DNA of 8,033 nt from Erythrobacter sp. (lineage in GTDB: Bacteria > Pseudomonadota > Alphaproteobacteria > Sphingomonadales > Sphingomonadaceae). Under the pieces are notes generated by a model. The model made no database searches. It was not told the origin of the DNA and worked only from the letters and a program-made list of their open reading frames with translations. The translations under genes were made by a program, and so were the position numbers. Shown piece by piece: positions 1-5,644 of this stretch (position 1 is the first letter of the stretch; every line of letters begins with the position of its first letter). Where the stretch lies: the NCBI GenBank assembly GCA_002695185.1, contig NZOF01000032.1, positions 1 to 8,033 on the forward strand, in the 5' to 3' direction.

Positions 1-1599
1 CGAGGAAAGCGTCACGCGCTCGCGATAGAGGCCGGTGACATGCTCGCCTTGTGCAGAAGGCTGATGGGCAAGCCCGGTCCGCTCGGCGATGTGCGCGGTC
101 TCCTCGTCCAGCTCGCGCTGGCGCAAAGTATTGAGGAGGTTGCGCGCGAAGACCCAGCGCTGCCCCTGCCGCCGCGCCAGCCCTTCGCCGGCGAGATAGT
201 CAACCCGCGCATCCATGGCATCGCGGATCTCATCGCCGAAGCCACCGGCGGTCGCGGCGGGTTCGCGCGCGACGAGCTGGCGGTCGAGCCAGGTCGCCCC
301 GCGCGCCGTCACCTGATCGGCGATCGACAGGTCCGAGCGCGTCGCGAGCGACAGGCGCATCCGCCCCTTGGTGTCCTCCCATGACCGCAACTCAACCACC
401 GCTCCGGGCTTGCCATCGCCGGTCATGTCGATGTCGTCGAAGCGCAGATGATGGACGCGCCCGTCGGCGCCGTCGATCACCGCATAGGCGGTGCCCGCGA
501 GTTCGTCATGGAGGCCCCGTTCGACGAGCCGTCCAAGCACCGGCTCGGCCGACCTCTCTTCGTGCAAGGCAAACCCGCTGGTGTCGGGCGCGCGGCCATC
601 GCGCGTCATCGCCCAGTGCATCGTCTTGATGATGTCGCCGCGGATCGAGAGGTCGCGCAGCGTCGTTTCCATCGCGGACTTGATGTGCCACTGGCCGGGC
701 GCGATCTCGCTTGCGAGGCCGAGCCGCTCGAGCTTCATCGCCCGGCCGACCAGCGTCTGGCGCAGCGCGGGATCGGCGTCGGATGGATCGGGACGCAGAT
801 CGACCAGGCCGAGCTCGACTTCGGCGAGCTTCTGCAGGCGCAGGTCGAGATTGGTCCAGCGTTCGGCATCGACCTCGCGGACGAGCTGGGCGTCGATCTC
901 CTGCTCGCTGCGTGGTCCCAGTTCGAGCGTCGCGCGAACCTCTGCGCGCTCGCGCATCCCGGCGCGGATATAGTCGCGGTCGATGACGAGATCCTCGCCA
1001 TTCTCGGCAACCCCGCGAACGAGCACATGGATGTGGGGATTGTCGGTGTTCCAATGGTCGATGCCCACCCAGTCGAGCGTGGTGTCGAGGTCGCGCTCCA
1101 TGTCCTGCATCAACTCGCGGGTGAAGGCGCGCAAGTCGTCCATTTCGGCCGCATCCTCGGGGCTGACGATGAAGCGGAAGTGATGCCGGTCGTCCTCGCA
1201 GCGCTGGGCGAAAGCATCGCGGTCGGCTTTGTCCGAGCGGGCATCGAACATCGCGGGCTCGCGCCCATCCTTGGTGACGCCTTCGCGCTCGAGATAGGTG
1301 ATGTGCCGGGCGAGCGGTGCGGCGCGGAAGCGCGCGCCCTTGTGGCGCACGACCCGCGCCTTGATGACCACGCGCCGGGCCTGGGACGGACGCCGGGTCA
1401 ACAGCGCTGCGCGCCGTCCCCGTCCGCGCGTGCCGGTGCCGCGCCGGCTGCCCGGTCCGCGGCGGCGCGGAAGCTGGCCGGCTTTCATCGCCCGGCGCTT
1501 GACCTGGGCGACCAGCCTTTGCGCCTTGCGGCCGCTCGACGCGCCTCTGTCCCGCCCTCTTCCCGGCCGAATCCGAAACTCGTCCTGGGTGTCGCTCAT
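1..1599 (-). CDS. rlxS: VirD2-like relaxase, DUF3363 family (C-terminus cut off by window edge)
   Basis: Conjugative DNA relaxase expected to nick oriT, bind the 5' end covalently through a tyrosine and pilot the strand into the recipient. The reading frame opens at ATG 1599-1597 (MSDTQDEF) and stays open for 533 codons to the window edge, so the C-terminus is missing. The first ~90 residues are Arg/Gly-rich and probably bind DNA. Visible relaxase landmarks are Tyr102 in HITYLEREG (candidate nucleophile), HHFRFIVSPED at residues 139-149, and the metal-binding H189-I-H191 followed by R195 in NPHIHVLVRG. The distal part fits the DUF3363 region of this family. No good Shine-Dalgarno lies directly upstream; expression probably depends on the promoter-like sequence near 1710-1737. 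It follows the traF/DUF736/transglycosylase cluster as in other ICEs. The symbol follows ICEMlSymR7A by analogy. The family call is firm; the exact start is less so. Confidence 0.9.
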   Translation of the reverse strand, partial: MSDTQDEFRIRPGRGRDRGASSGRKAQRLVAQVKRRAMKAGQLPRRRGPGSRRGTGTRGRGRRAALLTRRPSQARRVVIKARVVRHKGARFRAAPLARHITYLEREGVTKDGREPAMFDARSDKADRDAFAQRCEDDRHHFRFIVSPEDAAEMDDLRAFTRELMQDMERDLDTTLDWVGIDHWNTDNPHIHVLVRGVAENGEDLVIDRDYIRAGMRERAEVRATLELGPRSEQEIDAQLVREVDAERWTNLDLRLQKLAEVELGLVDLRPDPSDADPALRQTLVGRAMKLERLGLASEIAPGQWHIKSAMETTLRDLSIRGDIIKTMHWAMTRDGRAPDTSGFALHEERSAEPVLGRLVERGLHDELAGTAYAVIDGADGRVHHLRFDDIDMTGDGKPGAVVELRSWEDTKGRMRLSLATRSDLSIADQVTARGATWLDRQLVAREPAATAGGFGDEIRDAMDARVDYLAGEGLARRQGQRWVFARNLLNTLRQRELDEETAHIAERTGLAHQPSAQGEHVTGLYRERVTLSS

Positions 1600-1627
1600 G
1601 GCTGGGTCTCACGGCGAAAATCAGTGA

Positions 1628-1767
1628 GCGACGGCGCCTCGACTATTGATATTGCTGGATAATTCGAGGGAAGCGACGGCACGTCCGCTGAGGCGACGGC
1701 GCAGAAAGTCATATAAAACCAACCACATGAGGGGCAAGCGCCGTCGCCCCTTTTATCTCGCCGTCGC
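1628..1767. repeat. Five copies of GCGACGGC / GCCGTCGC
   Basis: GCGACGGC reads on the plus strand at 1628-1635, 1673-1680 and 1693-1700. Its complement GCCGTCGC is at 1740-1747 and 1760-1767. Two pairs are spaced exactly 20 bp apart (1673/1693 and 1740/1760), about two helical turns, which suggests dimer-on-dimer binding on one DNA face. The inner copies extend into a perfect 11-bp inverted repeat, GGCGACGGCGC at 1692-1702 and its complement at 1738-1748. The binding protein is unknown; relaxase autoregulation or an element-encoded repressor are possibilities. Confidence 0.7.
1710..1737 (-). promoter_or_regulatory. Candidate sigma70-type promoter of the relaxase gene
   Basis: On the minus strand a -35 like TTGCCC (1737-1732) and a -10 like TATATG (1715-1710) are separated by 16 bp, each matching 4 of 6 consensus positions. 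The pair sits between the two arms of the 11-bp inverted repeat (1738-1748 and 1692-1702). A protein bound there would cover the -35 flank and the expected start point. The predicted transcript would have a leader of about 100 nt before the relaxase ATG. Confidence 0.4.
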
Positions 1768-1930
1768 CCGCTGTGATACTTTTCGACCTCCTTCCTGCTT
1801 TTCGCCGCGAATGATGATCGATCCGCAAGGCCGGCCTGGGCGCCTCCTCCGGCACCCCGCAGCAAACACCGGAACGGCAGCGGAAGCAGCGCCGCATCGA
1901 CGCTCCTTCCGCTGTTCGCCTTGCCGATTG

Positions 1931-2074
1931 TCAGGCCGCTATCAGCCTGCCGTCGCATTCTTCGTGTTGCCGCAATGCCGCCGCCAGTTCCGCCGCGATC
2001 TGCTTGCGCTCCGCCGGATCGTCGTTGGCCTGCAGCTCCGCCCGCAGTTCCTCGATATGTTGTTCGATCGTCAT
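1931..2074 (-). CDS. Small 47-aa predicted coiled-coil protein, unknown function
   Basis: I do not recognise a characterised family. The product starts MTIEQHIEELRAELQAND and is Glu/Ala/Leu-rich with a heptad-like pattern, so a short helical coiled coil is likely. Support for a real gene is the start region: AGGAGG lies 5 nt upstream of ATG 2074-2072, one of the best ribosome sites in the window. An alternative ATG at 2077 is only 2 nt from AGGAGG and is less likely. The frame remains open upstream to 2353, but that extension has shadow-like composition. It stands alone between two structured intergenic regions, between the transglycosylase and the relaxase. A role in relaxosome assembly or regulation would be a guess from position only. 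Confidence 0.6.
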   Translation of the reverse strand: MTIEQHIEELRAELQANDDPAERKQIAAELAAALRQHEECDGRLIAA

Positions 2075-2110
2075 CATCGCCTCCTGAATTGAGAAAGACG
2101 ATGCGGGTGC

Positions 2111-2289
2111 CCGGTATGGAGCGGGCCGGGTCAATGATCGCAGGCGGCACGCCTGCGACCGCGCCAGCGGCGATAGGGGTAACGATTTTTTTCGGCGCAG
2201 CACCGCGTTGGAGGCTGATGCACCGACGCCTGCCCGCCGGAGAAAATGGTGGGACCCTGTCGTCATTGACGCGGCCCGATCCATGCCGG
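2111..2289. repeat. 27-bp imperfect inverted repeat flanking 125 bp
   Basis: The arm at 2263-2289 (beginning TCATTGAC) and the reverse complement of 2111-2137 match at 24 of 27 positions, with mismatches at arm positions 9, 17 and 23. The 125 bp between the arms holds a separate perfect hairpin. No target-site duplication is visible beside the arms, so a MITE is not supported. Operator pair or part of an oriT are alternatives. Confidence 0.65.
2138..2158. repeat. Perfect hairpin, 9-bp stem with 3-nt loop
   Basis: TCGCAGGCG at 2138-2146 pairs with CGCCTGCGA at 2150-2158 around loop GCA. It adjoins the left arm of the 27-bp inverted repeat. Neither strand has a U-tract after it, so it resembles a protein-binding or cruciform site more than a terminator. 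Confidence 0.6.
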
Positions 2290-2346
2290 ACGCTGGGTAA
2301 GACTGAGCAGAGATTACCCTCTCCCCACACGCTGACGCCGTGCAAT

Positions 2347-2368
2347 GGCGCACCCATATGCGTGCGCC
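2347..2368. repeat. 22-bp near-palindrome centred on CATATG
   Basis: GGCGCAC (2347-2353) and GTGCGCC (2362-2368) pair perfectly, and the centre is CATATG, with one C:C mismatch between. It lies about 60 bp downstream of the transglycosylase stop in the direction of transcription. No T-run follows on the minus strand. CGAAAATGC follows on the plus strand at 2368-2376 and again at 2380-2388. Confidence 0.5.
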
Positions 2369-2428
2369 GAAAATGCAGGCGAAAATGCGGTGCGGACCCT
2401 TCTGGGCTGCGAGTGTGGTGCATGCCGT

Positions 2429-3154
2429 TCATCGCGGCGGCTCCCCGCTCAAGGCAACGAAGAGGCTTTCGCGCGGCCTGGACGGGCGGTTGCCATGCGG
2501 CGCCGGCTGCGCGGGATGGCGTGCCTCGTCGGTCGGCCCATCGTCCGCCCTTTGGTTGTCCGGTCGCGCGGGGAACAGCGCCGCGCGCGTCCAGCTGTTA
2601 CGATCCGGCAGCGGCGCGGTTGCGAGATGCCGCCCCAGCGACCTGCCGACCACTGGCGCAAGACGCGCGAGATAGCGCCGTGTTTCAGCGGGCAAGGGCC
2701 GTCCGCGTGAAAGATATTCCGCATAGCGGCCAGGACCGGCATTATAGGCAGCGAGGAAGCCCGGCGCGCCGAAGCGGTCGTGCATCTCTCGCAGATAGGC
2801 CGTACCGGCAAGGATGTTGTCGCGCCGGTCGAACGGGTCGGTGCCGAGCCGGTAGCGACCGCGCAGGGTCGCCCATGTGCCGGGCATGATCTGCATCAGG
2901 CCCATCGCCCCGGCGGAGGAGACCGCGCGCGCGTCGCCATTGCTCTCGACCTGCATAACGGCCCAGATCCATGGCTCAGGGACACCGAAGTGGTGCGACG
3001 CTTCGGCGACATGATCGGCGAGCGCAGCCGTGTACGGGGCGGCTGCTACCTGGGGTAAGCCACCTTCGGACTGCGCCGCGGCCGGCCCGCCCGCAGCCGC
3101 GAGCAATGCCAGCATCACGGCATGGCGGACACGCAATGGACGGGCCGGATGCAT
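2429..3154 (-). CDS. VirB1-like lytic transglycosylase, exported
   Basis: Periplasmic enzyme that cleaves peptidoglycan glycan strands, opening the wall locally for a conjugative secretion channel. The 241-aa product begins with a basic stretch and hydrophobic core (residues 8-27) ending AAA before Q28, a plausible signal peptidase I site; no lipobox is seen. The SLT domain spans about residues 50-165. It includes E70-S71 in MQVESNGDAR (catalytic Glu), the GLMQIMP motif at 85-91 and AYNAGPG at 136-142. The last ~50 residues are Pro/Arg-rich and probably disordered. The ATG (3154-3152) begins 4 nt after the DUF736 stop, with only a weak purine-rich site. It closes the tightly packed parA-to-transglycosylase run. 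The domain call is secure; the mating-channel role is inferred from neighbours. Confidence 0.92.
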   Translation of the reverse strand: MHPARPLRVRHAVMLALLAAAGGPAAAQSEGGLPQVAAAPYTAALADHVAEASHHFGVPEPWIWAVMQVESNGDARAVSSAGAMGLMQIMPGTWATLRGRYRLGTDPFDRRDNILAGTAYLREMHDRFGAPGFLAAYNAGPGRYAEYLSRGRPLPAETRRYLARLAPVVGRSLGRHLATAPLPDRNSWTRAALFPARPDNQRADDGPTDEARHPAQPAPHGNRPSRPRESLFVALSGEPPR

Positions 3155-3158
3155 GGGA

Positions 3159-3497
3159 TCAATTCCGCTCGTCGCGCTTCTGCGGCGCGTTCAGCGACAG
3201 CACGAAGCTCCGTCCCGCATCGTCGGCGCGGAAGAGATTGGCGCGGATGAACCCGCCCGAAAACAGCGGGCCGAAGATCTTCAGCGAGACATAGTCGCCG
3301 GCCTTTTCGCCGACCTCCTTCCAGGCGAAGCCTGTGTCCGGCCCATCCTCGCTGCCCAGGCGAATGCGATAATCGGGCGCATTCTCTGCATCGCCGGCAT
3401 CCAGTGGAACGAGCATGACGACGGGTTCATGAAGTCCGAAGGCACGGACCTCGCCGGTATAGCCGTCGTTCGTACGGGTGAAGGTTCCAATGTTCAT
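3159..3497 (-). CDS. DUF736 family protein
   Basis: A 112-aa cytoplasmic protein matching the DUF736 pattern. It opens MNIGTFTRTNDGYTGEVRAF, has a central APDYRIRLG segment and AWKEVGEKAGDYVSLKIFGP, and ends in an IRANLFRADD strand, giving a compact all-beta fold. The molecular function is not established. The family is common beside relaxase and traF genes on rhizobial and sphingomonad plasmids and ICEs. The start at 3497 is chosen because AGGAG sits 7 nt upstream and because traF stops one base before it (TGA-C-ATG), suggesting translational coupling. A longer in-frame start at 3572 would overlap traF by about 75 nt and translates traF-shadow sequence, so it was not used. No signal peptide or membrane segment is seen. 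Confidence 0.9.
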   Translation of the reverse strand: MNIGTFTRTNDGYTGEVRAFGLHEPVVMLVPLDAGDAENAPDYRIRLGSEDGPDTGFAWKEVGEKAGDYVSLKIFGPLFSGGFIRANLFRADDAGRSFVLSLNAPQKRDERN

Positions 3498-3498
3498 G

Positions 3499-4056
3499 TC
3501 AGCTCTCCTGTGGCTGGGGTGGTGAAGCGGGGTGTGCGGGTGGATCGGTCCACAGCGGCACGGCGCGGCCAATCACGCTGCTGGCCGGAAGCGGCCCGAA
3601 ATAGCGGCCGTCCAGGCTGTCGGGCACATCGGGATTGGCGAGAAACAGCTCGCCATCAGCGAGGCGGCGGCAGCCCTGCCAGGAGGGCAAAGGACGTCCG
3701 AGACTGTCACGTTCCCGAGCGATCGCAACGAGCCGTCCGTCAACAGTGACGCGCGCTTTAGTCCGGCACACAAGCTGGCCGGGAAGCGCGACGATATGTT
3801 TCAACAGCGGCACGCCTTGGGAAAGATAGCCGCGCGCGGCGAGGAAGGTGGCGAGCCGTTCGGGCGGTGTGACCACAACGAGTTCGCCGCGCCGCAGCCG
3901 ATCGAGCTTCAGCACGCGATAGAGACCGATCGGCGCGCTGGCGCTGGCGTTCCAGATGACGCGTGGGGCAGGATCGAGCACGGCGACAAGGGTGAACAAT
4001 CCGGCGAACAGGCCGAGGGCGGCACCGGTCGCGCGCGCATAGAACAGCCGCGTCAT
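3499..4056 (-). CDS. traF: TraF-type S26 family signal peptidase
   Basis: Membrane-anchored serine peptidase of the S26C/TraF type. In related conjugation systems it processes and helps cyclise the pilin. The 185-aa product has one N-terminal membrane segment (about residues 8-28, GAALGLFAGLFTLVAVL). The catalytic serine is S40 in the NASASAPIGLYRV motif (SxPxGxY pattern) and the general-base lysine is K86 in LLKHIVALPG. Late residues GELFLANPDVPDSLDGRYFGPL match the conserved end of the domain. The start at 4056 overlaps the DUF2840 stop as ATGA and gives a normal short cytoplasmic leader; an in-frame ATG at 4119 would add 21 residues read inside DUF2840 and was rejected. The mating-pore and pilin genes it would serve are not in this window. 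Confidence 0.92.
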   Translation of the reverse strand: MTRLFYARATGAALGLFAGLFTLVAVLDPAPRVIWNASASAPIGLYRVLKLDRLRRGELVVVTPPERLATFLAARGYLSQGVPLLKHIVALPGQLVCRTKARVTVDGRLVAIARERDSLGRPLPSWQGCRRLADGELFLANPDVPDSLDGRYFGPLPASSVIGRAVPLWTDPPAHPASPPQPQES

Positions 4057-4574
4057 GACAGCAGCTCCCGGCGCTTGAGCCAGGCGCGATGGCGCTCGAT
4101 CGTATAGGCGCGAGGGCACTGGCCGGCGGCGATGCGGTTATGGACATGGCGCCAATGGTCGGGCGCCGCATCGCCCGGATCGAGGTCGAGCGCTTCCACC
4201 GCATCGATCGCTTCGAGCACCTGGGCGACCTTCGGCCAGCCCGCGATCCGCAGCAGGATGTCGCCGCCGGGGCAGACGAACGGCAACGTCGAATAAGCCT
4301 GGCCGGGGGCAACGACGCGCACGATATCGATGCGCGAGACTATCGTGCCATAGTCGTTCGCCGACCAGCGCACGAAAGCGAAGATCGTGCCGGGACGGAA
4401 GCGCACCACGCGCCGGCGGCGGTCGATGATATGCCCGCCCGCTTCGCGGCCGAAGCGTATCCAGTGCTCGATGCGCTGCTCGATCCAGGTCAGCTGAACC
4501 TGCACCATGCCGGGATCGGCAAGCGCGGTCGGCAGCATCCCGGCCGGCACGGCGGACGGACCATCGCGGCTCAT
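4053..4574 (-). CDS. DUF2840 family protein
   Basis: A 173-aa protein of the DUF2840 type, a family of unknown function found almost always between parA and traF in conjugative elements. Characteristic segments are VQLTWIEQRIEHWIRFG (residues 24-40), the basic RRRRVVRFRPG patch, FAFVRWSANDYGTIVSRIDIVR, and the C-terminal HRAWLKRRELL. It is predicted to be soluble, with no signal peptide or membrane segment; the basic patch could contact nucleic acid, which is a guess. The ATG (4574-4572) overlaps the ribbon-helix-helix stop as ATGA, and its own stop overlaps the traF start as ATGA, so it is coupled on both sides. The first ~20 residues look unstructured; a later Met at residue 23 is possible, but the ATGA junction favours the given start. 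Confidence 0.87.
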   Translation of the reverse strand: MSRDGPSAVPAGMLPTALADPGMVQVQLTWIEQRIEHWIRFGREAGGHIIDRRRRVVRFRPGTIFAFVRWSANDYGTIVSRIDIVRVVAPGQAYSTLPFVCPGGDILLRIAGWPKVAQVLEAIDAVEALDLDPGDAAPDHWRHVHNRIAAGQCPRAYTIERHRAWLKRRELLS

Positions 4575-4819
4575 CGCATCTCTCCTTCATCGTCCGGAAA
4601 TTCACGCTCGAGCAGGGCGCGCAGCATCTCGGCGACAGTGCTGCCGCGGGTGATGGCTGCGAGCTTGAGACGCCGGCGCATGTCGGGCGTGACATCTATC
4701 GTGAGTCGCGCCGTGAACGCGGTGGCCGACTGGCCGGGGACAGCTGGTCCGCCCGCCCTGATCCAGCGATCTTCATCGCCTGGACGCGCGGTGAAGTGTC
4801 TGGACCTGTTGCCGGTCAT
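4571..4819 (-). CDS. Ribbon-helix-helix DNA-binding protein, probable ParA partner
   Basis: An 82-aa protein with a flexible basic N-terminus (residues 1-35) followed by a ribbon-helix-helix core. The beta strand is FTARLTIDV, helix 1 is [15 protein letters not shown], and helix 2 is [14 protein letters not shown] after the GS turn. Such small proteins act as centromere-binding partners of orphan ParA ATPases and often repress the par operon. The basic tail could supply the arginine finger that stimulates ParA, as in ParG-type partners; this is inference. The ATG (4819-4817) overlaps the parA stop as ATGA, and its stop overlaps DUF2840 the same way. No ParB-type gene is present, so this is the natural partner. 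A longer overlapping open frame extending to 5383 is the shadow of parA. Confidence 0.85.
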   Translation of the reverse strand: MTGNRSRHFTARPGDEDRWIRAGGPAVPGQSATAFTARLTIDVTPDMRRRLKLAAITRGSTVAEMLRALLEREFPDDEGEMR

Positions 4820-5454
4820 GGTGCCAGCCTCCCGATCGCATCGGCCAGCGCCGCAATCTCTCTCGCGGCCTGGCTGTCGGGATCGAGCTCGTGGGCGAGG
4901 CGGCCGCCCTGCATGGCCTGAGCGAAGACGATCCGCTGGCCGATCGGCGGGGCAATCAGCGGTGGATCGTGTTCGGTAAGCGCGCGGGCCGTTTCGCGGG
5001 CGAGAATTGTGCCCGCGCCGCAGCGATTGAGAATGAAGCCCGCCGCAAGCTGAGGCCGGAAGCTGCGCGCCTCTGCAAGCAACGCGAGCATTTCCGCTGA
5101 TGCCCAACCGTCGAGCGGGGACGGCTGAACCGGAATCAACGCCAGGTCCGCGGCAAGCAGCGCCGAACGCATGAGCCCTGCGACACGCGGCGGACCGTCG
5201 ATCACCAGAATGTCGCCGTCCCGTGCCAGTTCGGGCGCTTCCTGATGGAGCGTTTCCCGGGCAAGACCCAGCACCGCGAACAGACGTTGGCCGCCATCCT
5301 GGTTGCGCCGCTCGGCCCAGTCGAGCGCACTGCCTTGCGGGTCGGCATCGATCAGCGTCACGCGCGAACCACGGCGCGCCCATTCGCCAGCGAGGTGGAG
5401 CGCGAGAGTGGTCTTCCCGGTGCCGCCCTTCTGGTTGAGGAGCGCGACGATCAT
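4816..5454 (-). CDS. parA: ParA-family partition ATPase
   Basis: Deviant Walker-type ATPase that positions plasmid or ICE DNA at cell division. The 212-aa product is of the short class without an N-terminal HTH. It starts [16 protein letters not shown], with the signature lysine K9 and Walker A lysine K14. Motif A' is [13 protein letters not shown] (34-46) and Walker B is [10 protein letters not shown] (81-90). The start at 5454 puts the Walker A motif at the usual extreme N-terminus; an in-frame ATG at 5490 would add 12 unusual residues. The Shine-Dalgarno is poor, and a variant DnaA box sits 6 nt upstream of the ATG. It leads a run of overlapping genes (ribbon-helix-helix, DUF2840, traF, DUF736, transglycosylase). 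The candidate oriV lies directly upstream, so partition and replication control may share DNA. Confidence 0.95.
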   Translation of the reverse strand: MIVALLNQKGGTGKTTLALHLAGEWARRGSRVTLIDADPQGSALDWAERRNQDGGQRLFAVLGLARETLHQEAPELARDGDILVIDGPPRVAGLMRSALLAADLALIPVQPSPLDGWASAEMLALLAEARSFRPQLAAGFILNRCGAGTILARETARALTEHDPPLIAPPIGQRIVFAQAMQGGRLAHELDPDSQAAREIAALADAIGRLAP

Positions 5455-5460
5455 GGGCGC

Positions 5461-5469
5461 TTGTCCACA
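5461..5469 (+). promoter_or_regulatory. Variant DnaA box TTGTCCACA
   Basis: It differs from TTATCCACA at one base and has the same orientation as the perfect box 191 bp away. It ends the origin-like region 6 nt before the parA ATG, so DnaA bound here could also interfere with parA expression. Confidence 0.55.
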
Positions 5470-5490
5470 GCCCCGAGCGCAGCGCGGCAC

Positions 5491-5530
5491 GTTAGAAGGA
5501 ATCCGAAGGATTCCTGGTTAGGTAAGTTAG
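5491..5530. promoter_or_regulatory. Inverted repeat with GTTAG repeats, candidate par operator
   Basis: AGGAATCC (5497-5504) and GGATTCCT (5508-5515) form a perfect 8-bp inverted repeat around GAA. GTTAG occurs at 5491-5495, 5517-5521 and 5526-5530. Short direct repeats ahead of parA are typical targets of ribbon-helix-helix partition proteins. The hairpin also resembles a weak terminator for repA transcripts. Both arms contain a GANTC site. Confidence 0.45.
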
Positions 5531-5536
5531 GCGCGC

Positions 5537-5565
5537 CGCGACTCGTTACAGCATGGCGAGTCGCG
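5537..5565. repeat. Perfect inverted repeat, 9-bp arms, 11-nt spacer
   Basis: CGCGACTCG (5537-5545) pairs with CGAGTCGCG (5557-5565) around 11 nt. Each arm holds one GANTC site (GACTC, GAGTC). It lies 8 bp from the first iteron and may be an operator, a partition site or a structural part of the origin. Confidence 0.6.
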
Positions 5566-5573
5566 CCGGCTTG

Positions 5574-5638
5574 CGGTTCCCGATAGGCCGAACATCCGGT
5601 TCCCGATCGGCCGACCCCCTCGGTTCCTGATAGGCCGA
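5574..5638. repeat. Three 18-bp iterons
   Basis: Direct repeats CGGTTCCCGATAGGCCGA (5574-5591), CGGTTCCCGATCGGCCGA (5597-5614) and CGGTTCCTGATAGGCCGA (5621-5638) differ at only one or two positions. They start 23 and 24 bp apart, about two helical turns, so bound initiators would face the same side. They lie immediately downstream of the repA stop, as expected for RepA binding sites. Confidence 0.85.
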
Positions 5639-5644
5639 GTCCCA

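Larger units (their letters stand above)
1600..1930. promoter_or_regulatory. Intergenic region upstream of the relaxase with repeated operator-like motifs
   Basis: This 331-bp stretch has no convincing gene. It is richer in A/T than its surroundings near 1640-1720. It holds five copies of an 8-bp motif, GCGACGGC or its complement, a perfect 11-bp inverted repeat and a sigma70-like promoter between the repeat arms. A long open minus-strand frame crosses it, but that frame translates the repeats themselves and looks non-coding. Confidence 0.6.
2075..2428. other. Structured intergenic region between transglycosylase gene and small ORF
   Basis: This 354-bp stretch has no gene I can support. It contains a 27-bp imperfect inverted repeat, a perfect 9-bp-stem hairpin, GGGTAA at 2177-2182 and 2295-2300 with its complement TTACCC at 2314-2319, a near-palindrome at 2347-2368 and a doubled CGAAAATGC. 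I see no U-rich tail after any hairpin on the minus strand, so none is a convincing intrinsic terminator. The density of symmetry suggests an oriT or multi-operator control region. Confidence 0.5.

Noticed and set aside
448..1662. Plus-strand open frame of about 400 codons opposite the relaxase gene
   Set aside because: It is antisense to a relaxase with clear motifs. Its open length is explained by high GC, and it shows no recognisable domain.
2111..2289. MITE or small insertion sequence bounded by the 27-bp inverted repeat
   Set aside because: No target-site duplication flanks the arms, and no transposase fragment lies inside the 125 bp.
2138..2368. Hairpins as intrinsic terminators after the transglycosylase gene
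   Set aside because: No T-run follows any of them on the transcribed strand. The T7 run at 2187-2193 is on the plus strand, where no gene is present.
1596..2432. Minus-strand open frame of 278 codons filling the gap between transglycosylase and relaxase
   Set aside because: It translates the hairpins and GCGACGGC repeats, has no domain, and conflicts with the better supported 47-aa ORF in another frame.
1921..2889. Plus-strand open frame of 322 codons over the intergenic region and transglycosylase
   Set aside because: Arg/Ala/Pro-rich composition without motifs. It overlaps the catalytic region of the transglycosylase in antisense and reads through the inverted repeats.
4571..5383. Long N-terminal extension (270 aa) of the ribbon-helix-helix gene
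   Set aside because: The extension is the parA coding region in another frame. The ATG at 4819 gives the usual ATGA overlap and a normal domain.
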